A stretch of 8,226 bases of DNA from Bacteroidales bacterium UBA6408 (GTDB lineage: Bacteria > Bacteroidota > Bacteroidia > Bacteroidales > UBA932). Made by a program: the position numbers and the translations under genes. The first letter of the stretch is position 1. Each line of letters starts with the position of its first letter. Under the pieces are notes generated by a model, which had not been told where the DNA came from, did no database searches, and saw only the letters and a program-made list of their open reading frames with translations. The DNA is taken from NCBI GenBank assembly GCA_002439805.1, contig DJPQ01000090.1, forward strand, positions 1 to 8,226, written 5' to 3'. This document shows positions 5,529-8,226 of the stretch, one piece after another.

Positions 5529-6686
5529 CTATCTCTCGTAGTTCTCGTTCACCCACGCCCTCTTCAGACGTCCGCTGACACAGAGCGGGCCGACGAGGAA
5601 GAGGAGAAGGCAGACCAGATATGGCCACCAGTCTCCGAGACCCGTGCCGTAAATCGCCTCCTGGACGTATGCCAGATAGTAGAAACGCAGCGGGAAGAGA
5701 ACCGCGATGCCCTGAATCGCCTTAGGCATGGCCTCGACCGGGAAAGTGAATCCGGAGAACGAAAAACCGAGAATCGTGAACAGAGCCGCTATGCTCAGCG
5801 CGAACCTAAGCGTCGGGAGCAGCCCCACAATCGTCACCGCAACAGCCTCGCAGGCAAGGATGAACACCGCCATGAGCAGCATCATATTGCCCACGCTCCC
5901 CGCCACAGGGAACTTGCACACGCCATACATCAGCAGGTCAAGAGTAAGTCCCATAAGGAGATAGACGAGAGTGTAAGGCGCAAGCTTGCCGAAAAGGGCA
6001 GCGGCGAAAGAGCCGTCCGCCGTCTCCATCAGTTCCTTGGACGTTCCGTAGCGGAGTTCCGAGCCGAGAGCGTAAATCAGAACGAAGACGATGCTCAGGC
6101 AGAGAAGCCCTGGAAGGATGATGTTGTTCAGATAGATGCTGTAGTTAGTCATCGGATTGCCGATGTGGTGCTCGTCAATCGTGATAGGCTGTATCATACC
6201 CATTATCTCGCCGTCGGAGAGCCCCTTTGCACGGAACACTTCCCGCTGGACGGCGCCTCCCGTGAGAGTAACCATCGTGAGGACATCCTTGTAGCTCAGC
6301 GCGCCGGCAATCATGTAGAGCGAGTTCACATAGTAGGTGAACGTCGGCTGACGGTTCGCATAGACGTCTGCGGCCATGTTCTTGGGAATCACGCAGACGG
6401 AAGCCACCTCACCTGTCTGCATCGCGTCACGCGCCTCGGAAAAGCTGTCGAAATGGACGACCTTGCCGAGCTGCGTCGCGTCGAGCTGGCTGCAGAAGTT
6501 GCGCGAGAGTGACGAATTATCCATGTCAACTACTCCGATCGGCAGTTCTTCAGGGAGTCCGGCCTTGAAGAATGTCAGGTAGAAAAGACAGCAGACAGCC
6601 ATCATCACCACCGATCCGAGCAGATAGACAGGTTTGCGGCGTATAATCCCGAGCTCACGCCGCATAACTTTCAAAAAACTATTCAT
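5529..6686 (-). CDS. ABC-2 type transport permease (first of the pair)
   Basis: This 385-residue inner-membrane permease has the same layout as its downstream partner. A membrane helix at about 19-40 is followed by a periplasmic domain (41-185) opening with LPIGVVDMDNSSLSRNF, then membrane segments at about 187-207, 228-255, 264-290, 294-316 and 353-371, and a short basic tail. The conserved FSFSGFTFPVEAMP (308-321) matches the position of LFLSGTIWPVSSMP in the partner, as expected for paralogues. The ATG at 6686 follows a 157-bp gap that holds a small hairpin (6696-6714) and two 38-bp direct repeats, so expression may be adjusted here relative to the HlyD gene upstream. It most likely works with the second permease, the adaptor and the TolC channel as an exporter. 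The ATPase partner is not encoded in the visible part of the operon. Confidence 0.92.
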   Translation of the reverse strand: MNSFLKVMRRELGIIRRKPVYLLGSVVMMAVCCLFYLTFFKAGLPEELPIGVVDMDNSSLSRNFCSQLDATQLGKVVHFDSFSEARDAMQTGEVASVCVIPKNMAADVYANRQPTFTYYVNSLYMIAGALSYKDVLTMVTLTGGAVQREVFRAKGLSDGEIMGMIQPITIDEHHIGNPMTNYSIYLNNIILPGLLCLSIVFVLIYALGSELRYGTSKELMETADGSFAAALFGKLAPYTLVYLLMGLTLDLLMYGVCKFPVAGSVGNMMLLMAVFILACEAVAVTIVGLLPTLRFALSIAALFTILGFSFSGFTFPVEAMPKAIQGIAVLFPLRFYYLAYVQEAIYGTGLGDWWPYLVCLLLFLVGPLCVSGRLKRAWVNENYER

Positions 6687-6695
6687 ATCATATAG

Positions 6696-6714
6696 AAAGT
6701 CTCAAGCAGACTTT
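6696..6714. repeat. Small hairpin just upstream of the first permease start
   Basis: AAAGTCT-CAAGC-AGACTTT is a perfect 7-bp stem with a 5-base loop. On the + strand it is followed by TTCTTT and looks like a terminator, but no + strand gene precedes it. On the - strand it lies in the leader about 10 bases before the ATG at 6686 and could affect translation start there. Confidence 0.45.
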
Positions 6715-6743
6715 TTCTTTCCAAAATTTCAGTCTCATCAGAG

Positions 6744-6835
6744 TTCAACTCAAAATTTGCAGAGTCAGGCAATTGGATTAGTAACACAATCACGAAATTC
6801 AACTCAAAATTTGCAGAGTCAAACAATTGAATTAG
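6744..6835. repeat. Two 38-bp direct repeats (54-bp period) in the adaptor-permease gap
   Basis: Positions 6744-6781 and 6798-6835 are identical at 35 of 38 bases; all three differences are G/A changes. Both begin TTCAACTCAAAATTTGCAGA and contain CAATTG. A weaker third match (AAAATTTCAGTCTC) lies just before, at about 6723-6736. They could be tandem binding sites or a duplication next to structured element copy 2. No -7 promoter motif for the permease genes is visible here. Confidence 0.8.
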
Positions 6836-6843
6836 GGACAAAT

Positions 6844-6943
6844 AAAAAGATGGGATGCAAGGCGGATGTCGCAGATGAATACCGCAGCAACCTTATGGTT
6901 GTGAGGATTTCATCAAGGCATCCAACGCAGCAGACCGCTTTTT
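6844..6943 (-). repeat. Copy 2 of a ~100-bp structured intergenic element
   Basis: This has the same plan as the other copies. The ends are AAAAAG (6844-6849) and CTTTTT (6938-6943). Helices are GGATG/CATCC (6864-6868/6919-6923), GATGAA/TTCATC (6874-6879/6909-6914) and CAACC-TTAT-GGTTG (6888-6901). The middle helices differ in sequence from copies 1 and 3 yet remain perfectly paired. On the operon strand it starts inside the TAA stop codon (6942-6944) of the HlyD-type gene and separates it from the permease genes. Confidence 0.85.
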
Positions 6944-7937
6944 ATTTGTTCCGTACAACTATTGCGGTCATACCCGGGCGAAGACCGTCAATTTTTGAAG
7001 TCGGAACAGCCCTCACCTCGAAGGTCTTCGCATCATACTTGTCAGTCTCCTTGGTCGCCCTCCAGGTCGCGTAGGACTCGCGCGCGGCGATGTAGGTCAC
7101 GGCGGCCTCGATTTCCTTGCCGTCAAGAGCAGGGATGCTGAGACGAAGTTTGTCGCCGGACTTCATGCTGTGGAGCTTGTCCTCGCGGATGTTGAAGGTG
7201 AACCACATATCGGAGAGGTCTGTCACCGTCATGATCGGGGAGCCTGTTCCCACAAGCTCGCCCACATGAGGGTAGCGTGCGGAAATGACGCCATCGACCG
7301 GAGAGGTGAGCTTGAGTTCGGAAAGATAGGACCTAACCTCCATCACCGCGCCGTTTGCCCTGTCAACCAAAGCTATGGCAGCGGCCTTGTCCTCCTCGCG
7401 GGCGCCCTTCACGGCCATGTCGTACTGGGACTTCGCGGCCTCGGCGGTCGCTGCGGCGGCATTGTACTGTGCGGTGGCCTCGTCGAACTTCTGGTCGCTT
7501 ATGACATTCTGCTCGTGAAGCCTTGTGGCACGGTCGAGAGTCTTCTTCGCGATGTCCTTGCCAACGAGAGCCTTCTGCCAGATTTCGTATGCTCCGGCAA
7601 TCTCTTCCTTGCGCGCACCGGTGTTGGCCTTGTTGCGCTGTGCGGCTGCGGCTGCGTATGCCGCATTTGCCTGCGCGAGCTTTGCGCGGACCTCAGGAGA
7701 GTCTATGAGAACGAGGGTGTCGCCCTTATGAACCATATCTCCCTCGCTTGCGTAAAACGCCTCGATACGTCCCGGAACCTTTCCGGAGATGCGGTATTCG
7801 GCAGCCTCGGCCTCGCCCTGAATGACGGCCTCCTCAGGCTTTGAGAAGATGATACCAAGCACAGCCACAGCTGCGATGAGTGCAACCAGAACGATTATTC
7901 CAAGAAGCAGGTTGCCTTTTTTCTGAGTCTTTTCCAT
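6942..7937 (-). CDS. HlyD-type periplasmic adaptor (membrane fusion protein)
   Basis: This 331-residue adaptor of the HlyD/EmrA/YbhG class would connect the inner-membrane permeases to the TolC channel. It has a membrane anchor at about 10-31 (LLLGIIVLVALIAAVAVLGII). The first half of the split lipoyl domain is at about 45-80, with KVPGRIEAFYASEGDMVHKG. A long Ala-rich coiled-coil hairpin spans about 82-205, with related turn motifs TGARKEE (106-112) and KGAREED (177-183). The second lipoyl half is at about 207-240 (LTSPVDGVISARYPHVGELV), then beta-barrel and membrane-proximal parts ending in GLRPGMTAIVVRNK. Length is normal for the YbhG-like subgroup. It follows the TolC gene and precedes the permeases, each gap holding a structured repeat element. 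The ATG at 7937 follows an AT-rich 61-bp stretch with no clear promoter or ribosome binding site. Confidence 0.93.
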   Translation of the reverse strand: MEKTQKKGNLLLGIIVLVALIAAVAVLGIIFSKPEEAVIQGEAEAAEYRISGKVPGRIEAFYASEGDMVHKGDTLVLIDSPEVRAKLAQANAAYAAAAAQRNKANTGARKEEIAGAYEIWQKALVGKDIAKKTLDRATRLHEQNVISDQKFDEATAQYNAAAATAEAAKSQYDMAVKGAREEDKAAAIALVDRANGAVMEVRSYLSELKLTSPVDGVISARYPHVGELVGTGSPIMTVTDLSDMWFTFNIREDKLHSMKSGDKLRLSIPALDGKEIEAAVTYIAARESYATWRATKETDKYDAKTFEVRAVPTSKIDGLRPGMTAIVVRNK

Positions 7938-7998
7938 TGTATTGTATTTTTATTATTTTCTACTTTTTACCAAATCACTATTTTAGTAATGGCTGTAT

Positions 7999-8097
7999 AA
8001 AAAGATGAAGTGCAAGGCTTGCGAAATCTTTTTAACCGGAGCAACCTTGTGGTTGTGAGGATTAAAAAGTTGAGCGTAACGCAGCAATTCGCTTTTT
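7999..8097 (-). repeat. Copy 3 of a ~100-bp structured intergenic element
   Basis: The ends are AAAAAG (7999-8004) and CTTTTT (8092-8097). Helices are TTGCG/CGTAA with one G-T pair (8019-8023/8075-8079), CTTTTTAA/TTAAAAAG (8028-8035/8062-8069) and CAACC-TTGT-GGTTG (8042-8055). The loop motifs AAGG, AACGCA and TGA are kept; GCAG is GGAG here. It lies between the TolC-type and HlyD-type genes. Unlike copies 1 and 2, the stop codon of the preceding gene (8107-8109) lies 9 bases before the element. Confidence 0.85.
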
Positions 8098-8106
8098 AGA
8101 CAGTCA

Positions 8107-8226
8107 TTACAATCTGCCTTCGGCCTTGGCAAGGTTTACACTGCACATCTGCAGCTCAACCCCGGTCTCGATGTACTCCGAATGCGCCTGAAGCCATGCC
8201 GTCTGCGCCTGAAGCACCACATTGGA
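8107..8226 (-). CDS. TolC-family outer-membrane efflux protein, 3' end only
   Basis: Only the last 39 codons are in the window; the gene runs off the right edge. The visible peptide (VVLQAQTAWLQAHSEYIETG, then VELQMCSVNLAKAEGRL) has the heptad-rich helix ending in LAKAxG that is typical of the last periplasmic helix of TolC-family channels. The TAA stop is at 8107-8109. Its place upstream of the HlyD-type adaptor supports the call. It would form the outer-membrane duct of the export system. Confidence 0.75.
   Translation of the reverse strand, partial: SNVVLQAQTAWLQAHSEYIETGVELQMCSVNLAKAEGRL

Noticed and set aside
6696..6720. Rho-independent terminator on the + strand
   Set aside because: The hairpin with T-run has the right form, but no + strand gene precedes it, and it lies in the leader of a - strand gene.
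7170..7844. 224-codon open frame on the + strand
   Set aside because: It is antisense to the clear HlyD-type adaptor gene. Long shadow frames are expected opposite Ala-rich, GC-rich coding sequence.
4199..8097. Integron attC sites separating gene cassettes
   Set aside because: The elements are folded inverted repeats between genes, but they lack the paired RYYYAAC/GTTRRRY core sites, and the genes form one co-directional functional operon rather than a cassette array.
8096..8098. TolC gene stop codon inside element copy 3, as for copies 1 and 2
   Set aside because: The TolC reading frame already ends at 8107-8109, so the TAA at the element edge is not the stop codon there.

Overview
The window looks like a chromosomal segment of a Bacteroidota bacterium, probably order Bacteroidales. 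Three places carry the TAnnTTTG -7 promoter element typical of that phylum: 12-19 (+), 2202-2209 (-) and 3671-3678 (-). Recognisable Shine-Dalgarno sequences are mostly absent. The protein families (archaeal-type AAA ATPases, AAA_14/DUF4143 ATPases, and an ABC-2 permease pair with HlyD and TolC partners) are common there. I cannot name a genus from sequence alone.

The left part (1-2340) looks accessory. A + strand AAA ATPase with a C-terminal winged-helix-like region (41-1186) converges on two small, AT-rich - strand genes: a 131-residue lipoprotein and an unrecognised 107-residue protein. Upstream of these, 1946-2200 carries no convincing gene. It has a good - strand promoter, several perfect helices, a possible pseudoknot and a closing T-tract, so it is a candidate structured RNA or long structured leader.

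The middle part (2343-4198) is an ATPase module with rearrangement scars. A full AAA_14/DUF4143 ATPase (2377-3654, -) has its own promoter and four 23-bp tandem repeats upstream. Beyond these lies the C-terminal remnant of a second DUF4143 ATPase (3856-4170, -), which carries a REP-like 12-bp palindrome. At the other edge, directly after the intact ATPase stop codon, a 32-bp scrap matches the inside of the neighbouring ABC permease gene (30 of 32 bases).

The right part (4199-8226) is a GC-richer - strand operon for a tripartite export system: TolC-type outer-membrane channel (3' end only) -> HlyD-type adaptor -> ABC-2 permease -> ABC-2 permease. The two permeases would form the inner-membrane channel, the adaptor would span the periplasm, and the TolC protein would cross the outer membrane. 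No ABC ATPase is encoded in the visible part. After the TolC gene, the HlyD gene and the last permease gene sits one copy of a ~100-bp imperfect inverted repeat (7999-8097, 6844-6943, 4199-4297). The three copies share loop sequences while their stems differ with compensating changes, and two of them begin inside the TAA stop codon of the preceding gene. This element family is the most interesting feature of the window.
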